Shown here in pieces: positions 1-12,073 of a stretch of DNA of 64,000 nt. The stretch is from Augochlora pura (Eukaryota > Arthropoda > Insecta > Hymenoptera > Halictidae), in assembly GCF_028453695.1 (NCBI RefSeq), contig NC_135777.1, positions 23,026,796 through 23,090,795 on the forward strand, read 5' to 3'. Below the pieces are notes generated by a model. That model saw only the letters and a list, made by a program, of their open reading frames with translations, had not been told where the DNA came from and did no database searches. Made by a program: the position numbers and the translations under genes. Within the stretch, counting starts at the first letter, position 1; each line of letters begins with the position of its first letter.

Positions 1-366
1 GCAACAAGAAATCCTGAAATCCGCGTTTGCGACTCGGCGAACGTAACGAGACCGCAGGAGAATTCTAAAGACGTTCGCGGGGCTGCTCGAATAAAATTTG
101 AAAAGTTACGCGTGTTTCCGGCGAAGGATGAGGAAACCGGGAGAGAGAGAGAATCGCGGAGAGAGAGGTGAAAAGGGCTCGCCCCGGGTGGCGGAATAAG
201 TTGGGCGCCGCTGGCCACGGCAAGATAAACGCCGGCAAGAGAAAGAACGGGAACGGAAACAGAATAGAAAATCAGAGAAACAGGGCGCAAAAACCGTCGA
301 GAGCGAGAGAGAGAGCGTGGCGCTCGCGAGAAAAAGAGACCGAAATATAGTGAAATAGAGGGAAAA

Positions 367-388
367 AGAGAGAGAGAGAGAGAGAGAG
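367..388. repeat. (GA)n microsatellite in a purine-rich segment
   Basis: Eleven AG dinucleotides, inside a broader GA-rich tract (about 130-390). Confidence 0.95.
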
Positions 389-1019
389 GAGTAGGTAAAA
401 GCGGACAGCGGCGCCGAGTGCTGAAAAGCTGCGGCGAAAAGGCATTGATAATATCTCCTTTGTTTCACGCAAAAACGCGGAAACTCCGCTGCCTTACGAA
501 ATTTACAGAAACTGGAATCAAAGAGAAACGCGTTTATCCCTGGCTGGGATCTCCCGGAGGGGGGGGGGGGCGTGGTGTTTCATCAAGTTTCCCCGGCAAG
601 TCGAGAAGCCGAGCAAATTTGATTGCGCCGTTTCGCCGCGTTAAATCGCGGCCGATTCCTCGAGACGCGGTAACAGCCATCGGCTCTCCGCGAACCTGCG
701 AGGGGAATTAATGGCCGCGTAAACACCGCACCGAAAATACAACGCGCCTTTTTTCATTCCCCTCCGACTTCCTTCCCGTTAGGATACGCTCTCGCGTAGA
801 ACTCGCGCCGAATCCGCTTTAAATGCTCTCTCGCGAACTGTCCCTCGTTCAACCGAGCTAGTTCCGTGCTGAGAGCTGAAAATCTCGCGCTGTTTTTACC
901 ACGGCTTCGTTTTCCACTTCCCACGACAGCTAAGAGACACACACACTGTCACGTGACCGTTCCTTCCTCCGTTTCAACCCTTTAAATTAACCTTTTTTAA
1001 CAACTGCGCGCAACATATA

Positions 1020-1586
1020 CAGTAGCGGAGAAAAATTTAAGACGAGAAGGAAAAAAGAAAGGAATTATTAATATTTTATAAATAACATAAGCTATCGTGT
1101 TCTACCTTTAATTGTAATCGTCTCCTCGTTTATTTAAACAGTTACAAAAACATTTATGTTCGGTTTTGAACTTATTAGTTAGAATACATAACAATAAAGT
1201 AAATCTACGTTACATTTCCATTGACAAAAGTTTAAGACTACAAAATAACAGGAGAAAATAAACAGGAAAAAAATGGTTTTTAATACGAATATTTAGTATT
1301 TCGTCAAAAATCCATTATTTTTTATAATCTCAGCACATCTTTTTGCCATTGAATCTATTAATTTTTCACATTTCTCTACTGTAATATTACAGTAAATATT
1401 ACAGAAATATTGTCGATATTGTTGACTCAATAATGTTTACATTTAACACGCGAGCCTTCGATAATTAGAAGGTCAAGCATTTGTCTCCGTTATCCCAAAA
1501 TAAGAAACTGATTGGAAAGATAGTACTCACATTACACGTGTATAATTGAAATTAAATTCGTCGTCTTAAATTTTTCACCGCTACTG
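1020..1586 (-). mobile_element. Tc1-type element, internally deleted (copy A)
   Basis: Seen: inverted ends CAGTAGCGGAGAAAAATTTA and, on the other strand, CAGTAGCGGTGAAAAATTTA, both continuing AGACGA, with TA dinucleotides at 1018-1019 and 1587-1588. The interior is AT-rich and contains the C-terminal end of a Tc1 transposase on the minus strand (1293-1379). A second, diverged terminal motif (gacaaaagtttaagac) lies at about 1222-1237. Known: Tc1/mariner elements insert at TA and begin CAGT. The junction between the 5' non-coding end and the C-terminal coding piece shows that most of the transposase was deleted. It is a 567-bp non-autonomous relic, related to the copy at 62490-63090 but in the opposite orientation. 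Confidence 0.92.
1293..1379 (-). pseudogene. Tc1 transposase, C-terminal remnant
   Basis: The minus strand reads VEKCEKLIDSM followed by AKRCAEIIKNNGFLTKY and a stop codon. This matches the usual end of Tc1-family transposases, where a segment like L-V-[ED]-S-M-[PA]-[RK]-R-C followed by a short basic tail ending T-K-Y is typical. Only about 28 codons survive; the DNA-binding domain and DDE catalytic core are absent, so no function is expected. Confidence 0.85.
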
Positions 1587-1835
1587 TACAAACTGAAAAC
1601 ACATCCAACAGCGTCGCGAAACTATTTAGTCCGATTCGAAGTCGACGTAGACGCGCGCGTAATCGCACGGCGCTCGGTCCCCAAGTTTGCCGGTGTTTCG
1701 AGCAGCGCCGCGATAATAATGCGAATCGTGCGATCGGCGTGCGATCGCGCAGCCGCCCGGAGGCAGCCGGAGATTATTGAGTTTTAACTAAGCAGCTCGC
1801 GCGAGAGATTTTACAACAATGGATCCGCCTGGAAC

Positions 1836-1851
1836 GGGGGGGGGGGGGGGG
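1836..1851. repeat. Poly-G run
   Basis: Sixteen consecutive G bases. The length is likely to be unstable and to have sequencing error. Confidence 0.95.
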
Positions 1852-3223
1852 CGACCGAGCGTCGCGGCAACGATTGTGCAAACGTGGCCCATCCCGTGGA
1901 AATTTCATTAAAATCCCGGGGTTGGCCGGCGGGGTCCGCTCCGCAACCCCGCCGCACCCCCTCCCGGCGAAAGAAGCTTTTAAAAAGCCTTTTAATGGCC
2001 TCTCCTCCCGAAATAATTCCCAAGTTTCCGGGCAACTTCGTTTTCTTTTTTTCTTTATCAGCGTTTGCGATCGAACCAAGTATTTTATCGGACGTCTCGT
2101 GGCAACTCTGCGATCCCCGTAAAAGTAACCCTTCCCGGATATCCAACCCTTAACACGTCAGGCGACGCACTGTTCGTGTGCGAGTAATATTAATTTTTGT
2201 CAATTTTTAATTATTTTTTATTATCGTCAATTTTAAATTATCGAATAATTCCAGCGACGCGACGCTACAGCCCAAAACGTAAATTATCGATAGATCGAAT
2301 ATTTATTCGACTAAATAAATTGCAAAAATGTTCTCCGACCGTTCTCGCGCAATTAAGCGAAACGCGATCGTCGGCAGGGTGAAAAATCGCCGCACCGAAC
2401 TTCTTGGGGAACAGTCTCTCCTCCGGCAACGGGTTAAAACAATTGGCTCACCGTCCCGGAAACGTCCCGGAAACGTCCCGAGGTAAACGGAGACGACAAC
2501 GACCGAGAGCCGGCCCGCGGTGTATTTTCCAAGATTAAACGGCGCGGTCCGGTCGCCGGCCCATGAAACGACCGGCTCCGTATTTTTATGCGGCGCGTAA
2601 CAGAAATATTGGAGAATTTTCCATCGAGATAATGGACACGCGCCTGTCGTCCAGAATCCGGGTGACGCTATCTTCTATATTCAACTATCGCCTCACAACG
2701 CCACGCCTGTACTTGCATCGCTCTACTCAATTTTATCATTTATTCATCTAATCACATTATCGATCGACTCCACCACAAATCTATTCTATAAAAGTCCGTC
2801 CAACCTCAACAACTTATTTAATCGATCAACCGAATCCGCGTGGCACCGATCGAAACATTTCGAGAACAGATCGCGCGCGAGCTGCGGAAGCCAAACGGGG
2901 GTTGCATCGCAGGGAATAGGGGGGAGGGGTTGAACCGACGCGGCTCGTAATACGCTTAAAACACAGCCCGCGCGCGGCCGAAGGTTAGGCCGGGTTAAGC
3001 TGGGTCGCGCGGGCCACGCGAGCGGCTCGCAGATTGAAATCTGGTCATAGCCGGCGCGTTGCCACCCGGACCCCCCGACTCCCTTTCCAACTCCCCCCTC
3101 CCCCCGGCCGCCACGTTGCCAGAAAGTGTCGTCGACGCGACGAAACACCGGCGTCAACCCCCTTTCGACGACACGTCCCGGCCACCGGCCGCCTGGATGC
3201 ACAGGACGTGGGACCTGTACGCG

Positions 3224-3252
3224 ATACACGCGTACGCGCGTCGTATCGCGAT
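3224..3252. repeat. Imperfect palindrome
   Basis: Arms cgatacacgcg and cgcgtcgtatcg around a TACG centre form a stem with one mismatch and one bulge, inside GC-rich sequence. Its role is unknown. Confidence 0.5.
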
Positions 3253-4499
3253 ACGATGGAATCGACGCGCCGCGCGTCCGTCGGGAAATCGGCATTCGAT
3301 TGCCCGGCGCCGAGCCGACGACATCGATATATCGGCAACGCGTCCGCGGCGTTGCCAGAGCCCCACCCTTCCCATAACCAGCCTCTGCTGTTTCCACGAG
3401 ATTCGGAGAGGAACTTTGTTGAGTCATATTATTATCGTTAAATCACATTATATTGAGTAACGACGTCGGCTCAACGAAATATCGCTAGACAAATAAACAA
3501 TTCTAAACACGAACAGATCCATTTCTGTAAATATAATTGAAGAAGCTATTGTTAGATCGATATAAGTTTCCTTTAAATTGAACGGATTAAAAAGGCAGAG
3601 AAGGTTGATTGAAAATTTGGAAAAAAAGGACAGGGCGATAAGAGAAGGAGTGGCCGGTGAAAGAGGCGGTGGGAGGGGAAGGGTGGGAGGGAGATAGGGA
3701 GGGAAGGCGACCATTTCCCGGCGTAGGTAAGAGCGAGTTTTCTCGTTTGTATGTAGGTCCTCGCCGGTTCCATTTGCGGGAAGTAACGCCGCGCCGGTGG
3801 AAAGTCCGTGATTCGGGTCGAAACCGGACGCCGCGGTGGACCCGGGGCGGGGGAGGGGTAGGGGGGAGGAGGGGACCGGTGCCCGGTCGAACGTGCCGCT
3901 GTTAACAGTTTCCGGGGAGTTAACAAGGTTTCGAATCCGCGGTGGAGCGCGGGACAATAGGACGACATTAGGGCCTCGCCCCTGTCCACGGACACCTAAA
4001 CCTACCCTCCACCGTTACGGGGTCGCCGCCGAGAGCACTCTCAATACGTCCTCGTTGTTCTCCTTTCCGAATACCGCCTCCCCGCCTCGCCTACACCCTC
4101 ACCCTACACCTCGCCTCGCCTACCTAGCGTCCGCTCTCGCCACGGTTCCTGTCCCCGCATTTGTCCACTTTCATCCCTTTTTACCCCGCTTTCAACCCAC
4201 GCCCCACGGCCCCACGGCCCCGGTCTCTCTTGATTTCTCTTCAATCGAAAATCCTCTTCGGCTCGGAACAACTTTAAACATACAGGCGAAAAATCAATCG
4301 ACTTTCCCTCGAAAACCGCAACACCGACCGCCCCGAGCTTCCCGTCGCTCGGATTTTAAACAAATTTCATCGCTCGCGCGCCTCGATCCACGCTGTATAG
4401 GTTTTCAGACCTTGTCGATGGTTTTATTATCAGTTCGCCGTGGTTGCGAACGGTATTTGTGGAGAGCAGAAGTCTTGTTGGACTTTTTTTAGTCTGGTT

Positions 4500-4885
4500 G
4501 GAGAGAATTGTAAATAATTTTTGGTTATTAGGTTGTAGAGAATTTTTACGTGATCTTAGAATTATGGAGAATTTTTTAAATGATCTTGGAAACAGTGACA
4601 ATTTTTAAGTGGTCATTGAATTATTATAGACAATTTCTAGATGGTCAATATATTATAGACAATTTTTTAGTGATATTAGTATTATATAGAATTTTTAAAT
4701 GGTCATTGAATTATAGACTATTCCTAGATATTCATTAAATTATAGACAATTTTTAAGTGATCCTAGTATTGTAGACAATTTTTAAAACGATCTTAGTATT
4801 GCAGAAAATTTTTAAGCGACCTTAGAATTATGAACAATTTTTAAATAACCATCAAATTACAGACAATCTTCGAATAATCCTGAAA
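4500..4885. repeat. Minisatellite, ~35-38 bp degenerate units
   Basis: About ten units of the form tagacaatttttaagtgatc followed by ttagtattg. The array is AT-rich and strongly diverged between units. Confidence 0.85.
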
Positions 4886-5194
4886 TAAAAAAAATCATAC
4901 CTCACGACTACCATTAACAAATCAACTTACTTAACGGTCGATGCCAATGAAACGAGCTATTCACAGCGATCCAACAGCGGAGAAAAAAAATCTCCGAACG
5001 ACCCTCGTTAACGTGCCACAAATTTTTTCGAAGGGATCGACGTCGTCCACCGTTTGACCGTCCACGGCAATAATTCAGCCCGCGGGGTCCCGGTTGGCTA
5101 ATTAAACGACCTGTATCGGCCACTGGCTTTGCTCGACTTAATTTGAATTAGCGGCAAGTTGCCGCGCCCCGCCTCTCCCTCGTCTCCCTCGCCT

Positions 5195-5215
5195 CCCCCC
5201 CCCCCCCCCCCCCCC
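5195..5215. repeat. Poly-C run
   Basis: Twenty-one consecutive C bases following a CT-rich stretch. Confidence 0.95.
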
Positions 5216-5882
5216 GCTCCCTTAAGTTCCCTCGCTAATGAAACTGCGAAGCCACTCCCGCGAAGTTTATGCCCCGGCTCCACAAAGCGCGCCGCGCTGC
5301 ATAAACGCGGTGTACCTCGCGAAATTTCCTGTCCTCTCCCACGCCCCAGTTTAGCCTCACAACTTCCCCCCCTCTCCTCCTCTCGTCTCCGTAACACCAA
5401 CCAACGATCCACTACACCGCGTCTACGGTAGTCTACCGGCGCGTGCACTTCATTGAATCCGTGGGACTCTTGACTCGGAAATTCAATGTACAGGGGAGAG
5501 GAAGCCGGGAATTAGGCGAAACGTAATCGCGAAAAATTGTGAATTTTGATTATGGTCGTTTCGGTGATTGCGACAGGTACTCTCAAAGATCGCTAATTTA
5601 TTGATAACCAAAGTAAACCGGCCACTTACGGACGACGAATTTAATGCCGCGAATTTATTATTAATATTTAATAATAATTATTCTCGCAATAATTATTCTC
5701 TTAATCTCGCAACGAATACACACAATTTCTCCTCCTTATAAAAGAATCCTCGAACTACTAAATACCAGGTTGAAAATCGCTACATAATTAACAGAAGACA
5801 GACGATGATTTTCGTCGGGCAAACAACGAGCGTCAGCCAGGGGAGGGGGGATGGTAATGTTTTCGAATGAGAACAACGGGAC

Positions 5883-5904
5883 AGAGAGAGAGAGAGAGAG
5901 AGAG
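5883..5904. repeat. (GA)n microsatellite
   Basis: Eleven GA units, then a gggagagagg tail. Confidence 0.95.
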
Positions 5905-6369
5905 GGAGAGAGGCCACGGGGGTCCATATCTCTATTCAGCCCCGGAGTCCAATCTCTCTGCACGTTCGTTTGCTAGTAGACACAGGTTTATTCCGGTCGG
6001 TAAACTGTCGGGATTAGGATTTCGACTTAAACTTGGCCCGTTAATCTCGTGATTCATTAGAGGCCGGTCGCAGTCCACGGCCAAGAATTTCCGGGGACGG
6101 TTGTCGCAGCACCGGCAACCCCACGAAAGAAAGAATCCTGTTTGAGTTCCCCCCTCCATCTTCACCGCCCTCTGTCGAATTATAATTATCCGTGCATAAA
6201 TTTTAATTCATACAAAATTTATTCTTGTGACTTCTACCAACAGTTTTACTACTTGATAGTTTTTTTAAATCGAAACCTTATTGTTACAAAAATTATTTTG
6301 CAACAGAATAATGTATACTTTTGTACAATAGTAGCAATAATTATATAACAATAATTTTGTAATAGAATA

Positions 6370-6414
6370 ATTTTAGTGGTGCCTCGGAGTCGCCACTCGA
6401 GTGCAACGGGTTAA
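6370..6414. mobile_element. Solo right end of the TTAA MITE
   Basis: GTGGTGCCTCGGAGTCGCCA, then CTCGAGTGCAACGGG followed by TTAA (6411-6414), matches the right end of the 11824 element, including the hairpin. No matching left end was found upstream. Confidence 0.65.
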
Positions 6415-6539
6415 CAACAAAGTAGCGGAGAGGCAATCTGCTAAGTGGCGATTTCGGGTGATTGGTGGTCGAGTCACGTGGGAGAAGGGCGATCCATAGT
6501 CTTCGTTGAAATTGTTCTAAAGGGTATCTTGCGAGTTAT

Positions 6540-6960
6540 TATAATGATTGGTATACCGGGTTATTATACTGGAAGTAATATACTGGTATAATGAGTACTG
6601 TAATTATTATGGTAATATTAATAGCACCGTGATGGCGTTGTAATTATTGGTATGCTTGGGTGGTATGGGCTGTAATGATCAGGATACTGTAATCATTATG
6701 GTAGTAACGGTAGTGTAACATAGTGATTGGTATACTGTAATTATCATGGTAATAATAATAGCGTGGTAATTGAGTAATAATTATTAGTAAGCTAGTGTGG
6801 CGTTTACTGCAATTATCATAGTACTAGTAACAATTTCGTCACGATTAGTACACTGCAATTACTATAATAATACCAAAAATATTAATAATAATATATTAAT
6901 AAGTAATATTACCATAATAATAGTATAACAATGATTACTGTACTACGCTATAATAATTAC
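6540..6960. repeat. Degenerate AT-rich minisatellite
   Basis: Repeated variants of tggtatactgtaattatcat followed by ggtaataat, with units of about 30-60 bp and heavy divergence. Confidence 0.7.
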
Positions 6961-7669
6961 TAAACCATAGTCTTCTATAAAATATTCTAATATTTTCTCT
7001 ATTTTAAATTCCACTTTACCATTTTTATTATAAGCGCATAAAAATCCACCGTTTAACACTAACTGAAAAAATATATTCCAACATTTGCCTTTCACCTGGG
7101 ACAATTTTATCTCGCGTTAAAAATCGTAGTCCATTCGTGGCTCGCTCGCGTCGGTGTCATTAGCAACGATTGAGAAGCGCGCGAGACCTTGCGGAGGGTA
7201 TGGGACGAGTCCTCGTGTAATTTGTACAGCGTCGACGGCGAACGTGATACGTTTCCGATAGCCCCGCGTCGGCGGTGGCCGGTAGCAACGATGTAATAAA
7301 CCCCGAATGTGCTCCCCGAGATTGTTTTTGTTCGGACGGCCCCCGTTTGCCTGTCAGATTGAAAATAATAATTCGCGGCCGGCCATTAATTTGGGAACAC
7401 GGTTCTTTTGTGTCGCGGACACCCGGTCAAATTCGCGATGCAATAATGTGAAAGGAAATAATAACACGTTGTTCATTGTGCCGGTACTTTATCGGCTCGC
7501 TCGGGTTCGGAAACGGAAATATATTAAGCGTGAAAATGTGATAGTGTTATCGAGCTCGCGAAACGCTCGCGTGAAAAATAACGCGGGGGCGGAGAGAGGG
7601 TTAAAATATATCTTCTGCGAATAAACAAATGGAATTGCTTAATGATGGGCTCGGCGAAACGAGTTTGAT

Positions 7670-7875
7670 TTTGATTTATTACTATTGCTATTATTATAAT
7701 TATTATTATTCGACAATGATTCTTATTATTCAGGTCATGATTTAATTGTTAATAAATAGTACCCATATCTTTAATTAACAATGTCGTTATTTTTAATAAA
7801 TAGTATCAGTATCATTAAAAAACAGTACTACCATCGTTAATAAATATCAATTGCTCATTACAAAGGAATAGAATT
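7670..7875. repeat. AT-rich degenerate repeat
   Basis: Recurring gttaataaatagta and gttaataaatatc motifs. Similar motifs occur at 14985-15035 (attaacaaatagtatttt, attaataaacagc). Confidence 0.6.
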
Positions 7876-8511
7876 TTCATATAAATTAATTTAATAAATA
7901 AGAAACAAGAGAGAGAGAGAGAGGGAGAGAGAGATGAAGCAAACAGCAAGAAAGCGTCGCGACCCTCTTAGTCGCAGATGCACAGGTGCGAACAGGTGAC
8001 GCACAGCGTGCACTCAGAAAGCAGAGATATAGGGGCGAGGACGTCGACGTGGTTGGCTTTCAATTCCTCGGATCCAAGAGTCCCGAAGCCGGCGACGAGA
8101 GACTCGCCCGGCAATCCCGACTAATTAATATCCTTCGCAATCAAGGTATTGGCCGCGCGCTGCCGTCGCTGCGGCGTCGCCGTTTCCGTGCGCGGCTCTT
8201 TCGCGATTCCCTGCCGCGAGGAATTCCCTGCGGAGCCGGTGTCCCGTGCTCGCCGCAATTTACGCAACGGTCCCGCGGGCCCCTGTCGAACAGCGCAGCG
8301 AACCTCGCGCGTCCTCTCAAAGACCTCTCTCACGGAAGGGTTAAGACGGCGATTCGCCGCGGCGCGCGGCTCAGCCAACCGGAATGTCACCCGACGACGT
8401 CGATCCATCGAAGCTACGACCGCAACCTCGCGAGAGCTTGTCGACGCTTTGCCCGCGCCTCGAACGAGATCAAAGTCGGATCCGATCGTACACTGATTAA
8501 CGGGTTAAGAC

Positions 8512-8875
8512 GGAGGGAGAGAGAGAGAGAGAGGGGATGTTGACGAACTCGAAAGAGCAACATGCTGTTTGAACGACCGAGGAGAGAGGGAGGGAGAGAG
8601 ATTAAGGGAGGATGAGATAGAGATTGGTAGAAGATGAGAGAGAGAGAGAGACTGAGAGAGGAAGAGATAATGATTGAGAGAGAAAGAGAGATAGCTGGAA
8701 ATAGAAAGGCAGATATAGAGAACGAGAGAGATAAAGGGACAGAAAGATTTAGAGAGAGAGAGAGAGGTCGAAAGAGAGGAAGAGAAAGAGAATCTGTTGA
8801 CGATCTCGAAAGAGCAACCTGTTATTCGAACGACCAAGGAAAAGATCTCTCTCTCTCTCTCTCTCTCTCTCCCTT
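8512..8875. repeat. Purine tract ending in (CT)n
   Basis: About 280 bp of degenerate GA repeats, with two copies of a short gac(g)aactcgaaagagcaac motif (8543, 8799), followed by a pure (CT)13 at 8846-8871. The strand switch from GA to CT makes an inverted repeat able to fold back. Confidence 0.9.
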
Positions 8876-9629
8876 TTGGCTCGGAAGCAACTCCAGAGAA
8901 GCCCCGCGTTATTTGTTTCGAACCTCCGTAGAATCCCACTAATTTCTCCAGGTGATCACCGATCTGTCTGCCGAAGAAACTAAATACTCCCCCGGAAGCC
9001 TCGAGGACTTCGATCGAGTTTCGCCGGCAGATTCCTCCCAGCGTTAGTTCGGTACGTAGTTTGGCCTGCGCTGTGTTCGCCAAGCTAACGAGCTCTTTTT
9101 AACAACGTCGACAACGTTTCGACGACTCGGTACACCACTCTGTTCTTTGGCGTCGAGTTGACACTGGCCCTGGAAGATCAATACACCAACCGTGGCAAAG
9201 CAGTGCTATCAATTTTCGGAGCGACTTATTTCATTGACAGTCGACGTTTCGCGCGTCCTTTGAGATCAACCATTTCGACGTCGAACAGCAGTTGTCTCGC
9301 GTAGACGCGGCTGTTTAAGATGTTACGGTGCTGGATTGGAGATTTTGGGGTGAGATAAGAATTGATTGTGTTGTTTGTTAAGTGTAGGAATGGAGTGGAA
9401 GTTTGTTTTTAATTTTAGGGTTTTTAGTTGGTTGAAAATAATGTAAGAGTATTGTTCGATTTTTCTGACGAGAAAAGGATTAATTTATATCTTTTTGGTT
9501 CTTACTATTTTTCAATTATTACTGCTTTTTATTTGCTATTTTTTAGTTATTGCTACCTTTTATTTACTATTTTTTAATTATATTTTATTTCTCATTCTTT
9601 ACTTACTACATTTCACTCTTTAGTATCAT

Positions 9630-9940
9630 AGTTGACTTCAAAGTGCCGTAACTCGGCGAGAAAAAATCGTAGCCACGTTTCCTTTAGCTCAAATTAAAGG
9701 GGAAGGATCGAACTTTATTCGACTGTAAACGATGTCCAAGAAAAAAATTTTATACAGTCTGTGCACTTCGTCAAACTTGCCAATTTTTAACGCGACAAAT
9801 ATAGCGTCAAGCCTAAACAAGGTGTCATATTTAAAGAGCTACAGTTGCAGTGGTGCAACGAATATAAAATCAAGAACCAGTGTCTTAAAGTAGAGGTTCC
9901 AAGCTTTAATTTACGCACAAAATCATCATCCTACAATAAT
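9630..9940 (+). repeat. Dispersed repeat of about 310 bp, copy 1
   Basis: This segment aligns along its whole length with the reverse complement of 43855-44178. Shared blocks in order: gacttcaaagtgccgtaact, aaaaaatcgtagc, aaattaaaggggaagg, aactttattc, aaattttatacagtctgtgc, taaagagctacag, cagtgtcttaaagtagaggt and ccaagctttaattt. There is no long shared frame. Family unknown. Confidence 0.85.
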
Positions 9941-10309
9941 TTTTATCGTAGTTATCGTCACTTAAAGTTGGCCAATTTTAATCCCAAATTCCTCCATGCT
10001 GTAATCTTCTGGCCAAAATATAAAGCTTGTTACTTACATAATCGCAATTATATATTGTAACATATAACGCAGCACAGTACAATACAATTGTAATTACACA
10101 ATACAAAATGTCTGCTTCCAGTGGTCCGTAAACCCAGCCTCGTAAGCCGTGTCCACAATCTGCGACTAAACTTTGTACATTAATAACCATCTTATCTTGC
10201 GCGATGCGCAATTTTCTAGTTCCATTACATTTCTTATCTTCTCCCATAAACTTTCTACGTGGCAGCTGAACAAGTGGTCTCTTTACATTCTACGCTAATG
10301 AGTCTTTGT

Positions 10310-10530
10310 AAAACGAATAAATAAGAGGAGGAGCTGGATCGAGTAAATAAAAGGAGGAACTGGATCGAGTAAATAAAAAAAAGAAGAAATGGATCGAGTA
10401 AATAAAAAAAGAAGAAATGGGCCGAGCAAATAAAAGGAGGAGCTGGATCGAGTAAATAAAAAAAGAAGAAATGGATCGAATAAATAAAAGGAGGAACTGA
10501 ATCGAATAAATAAGAAAAGGAGCCGGATCG
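10310..10530. repeat. Minisatellite, ~27-32 bp units
   Basis: About seven units of the form aggaggaactggatcgagta followed by aataaaa, alternating with variants carrying aaaagaagaaatgg. Confidence 0.92.
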
Positions 10531-10800
10531 AGTAAAAAGCGTCTCGATCCGAAAATCAACGGAGAGGGGTTCGCGTGGTGGATACTCGGGGCGTCGTAGG
10601 CCCGAGAGTCCCCCAACAAAGGGATCGTCCGGGAACAGCCTAAGATTAAGGGAAACGAGCCGATCGAACCGCCGGGATTGAAAAATAATCCGCGCTCCGA
10701 CAAAACCGGTCCCGCGACACGGACGAATCACCGACGCAGAAATAGTTCGCCGGTTCCGCCGCGGTTTCGGTCTTCTTAATATTCGCGATATTGCTGTCGG

Positions 10801-11110
10801 AGAGTGGAGAGAGAGAAAGAAAAAAAGAAAGAGAGATAGATAGATAGAGAGAGAGAGAGGGATTCAGAAAACAGGGAGATAGAGGAAGACGTCTTGAAAC
10901 CTGAGAGACAGAGAGAGACGTTTTGAAAACAGAGAGACATCCTGAAGACAGAGATAAAAGGAGATATTTTGAAGAGGAAGAGAGAGAAAGAGAGAAATTA
11001 AAGAGCAGAGATGGTTATAGAAATAGAAAGACAGAGAGAGAGAGAAATAAATAGAAAAACGAACATAAAGAAAGAGTGAGAAATAAAAAGACAGACAGAG
11101 AGAGATACAC
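10801..11110. repeat. GA-rich tract
   Basis: About 300 bp of degenerate gagaga sequence with short internal repeats (ttgaaaacagagagacat, agagagaaataaatag). Confidence 0.9.
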
Positions 11111-11823
11111 CGAAAGGGGAGGGGATAAATAGGCCTACTTTCCACGCAATCTAAAAACTAAATAAAGATCCCTCCATCCTCGCAAAGCGTCCGTGTTTTA
11201 TATCACCATACTCGCCACTCCGTGGCCGTCGACTCGGCCGGCTAATGCAGCGTCGGAAATAAAACGATGCACCGGCAGTCGGAGCCTGAAAGGAAGCTCG
11301 ATAAACTTCCTGATCGAATTCGGACGGACACAAGCACTCTCCTGCTGCTGACTCTCTCTCCCTCTCTCTCTCCCTCTTCTCTCCTATTCGCCCTACCCCG
11401 TGTCCCGTTGTTGTTCCTCCACTCGCATCATCGATCGACCTGTTTATTTATTTATTTACGGGGCGATGCGCCAATCGGAAATACTGCTAGGAATCGCGTT
11501 CGGGAGAACGTAATCTTTTAAGGTTCTTACAGGCGGTCGATGAAATTGATGTGGGCTTTAATCGCCCCTCCTTTCCTTTCCTTTCCTTCCCTTCCTGCTT
11601 TGCCAACGCGGGTTCGACTCGCGATTCGCTGATGTTGCCCCGCCCGACGCTGTCCAGAACAACGCAGTTTTCATCCGACACGAAGGAGGCAAGTTTTTGG
11701 TGAGAGTTTAGGGGCGCCTTCGGTGGAATCGTTTGTTATTACGAGATAGAGCGTCGCCAGCCAAGATGTTTGTCCCCGCGCGCGAACGACCTTGATGTCG
11801 CTTTCGGCCAGCAAAGTTGGAAA

Positions 11824-12073
11824 TTAACCCTTTGCACTCGAAGCGATTTTAAATCTAACCCCAAAATAGCTGTTTTGACCAGCTTTATTCCCATATTATA
11901 TGACCTGGTATAATTTATGCATATAAAATTCAGTCTTGCGACTCGTAAAACTGTTTTACCCTTTCAACGATCTCTTAAATAGAAGGCTTCTCAATAACGT
12001 CAAAATTATTTTGGAAATGATATAACAATTTTCAATGGCGCCTCAGAGGCGCCACTCGAGTGCAAAGGGTTAA
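11824..12073. mobile_element. TTAA-flanked MITE, intact copy (piggyBac-like)
   Basis: Seen: TTAA at 11824-11827 and 12070-12073 flank a 242-bp element with perfect 14-bp inverted ends CCCTTTGCACTCGA / TCGAGTGCAAAGGG. Just inside the right end is a palindrome, GGCGCCTC-A-GAGGCGCC (12037-12053). There is no coding content. TTAA target duplications and CCC-starting ends are hallmarks of the piggyBac superfamily; the assignment is by that rule, not by a transposase. This is the best-preserved family member in the window. Confidence 0.9.

Larger units (their letters stand above)
1587..4499. other. No gene recognised: GC-rich, non-repetitive
   Basis: CpG-rich sequence with overlapping chance frames on both strands. 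A local AT-rich patch (about 2180-2330, 3430-3620). No splice-bounded frame with recognisable content was found. Confidence 0.5.

Noticed and set aside
8952..9047. A possible 3'-terminal plus-strand exon (VITDLSAEETKYSPGSLEDF...) after ctaatttctccag.
   Set aside because: The peptide looks plausible and the AG site is reasonable, but it is only 31 codons, the antisense frame is also open and no family is recognised. It would need transcript evidence.
11603..11616. tRNA B-box-like sequence (gcgggttcgactcgc).
   Set aside because: No A box, anticodon stem or acceptor pairing can be formed with upstream sequence.
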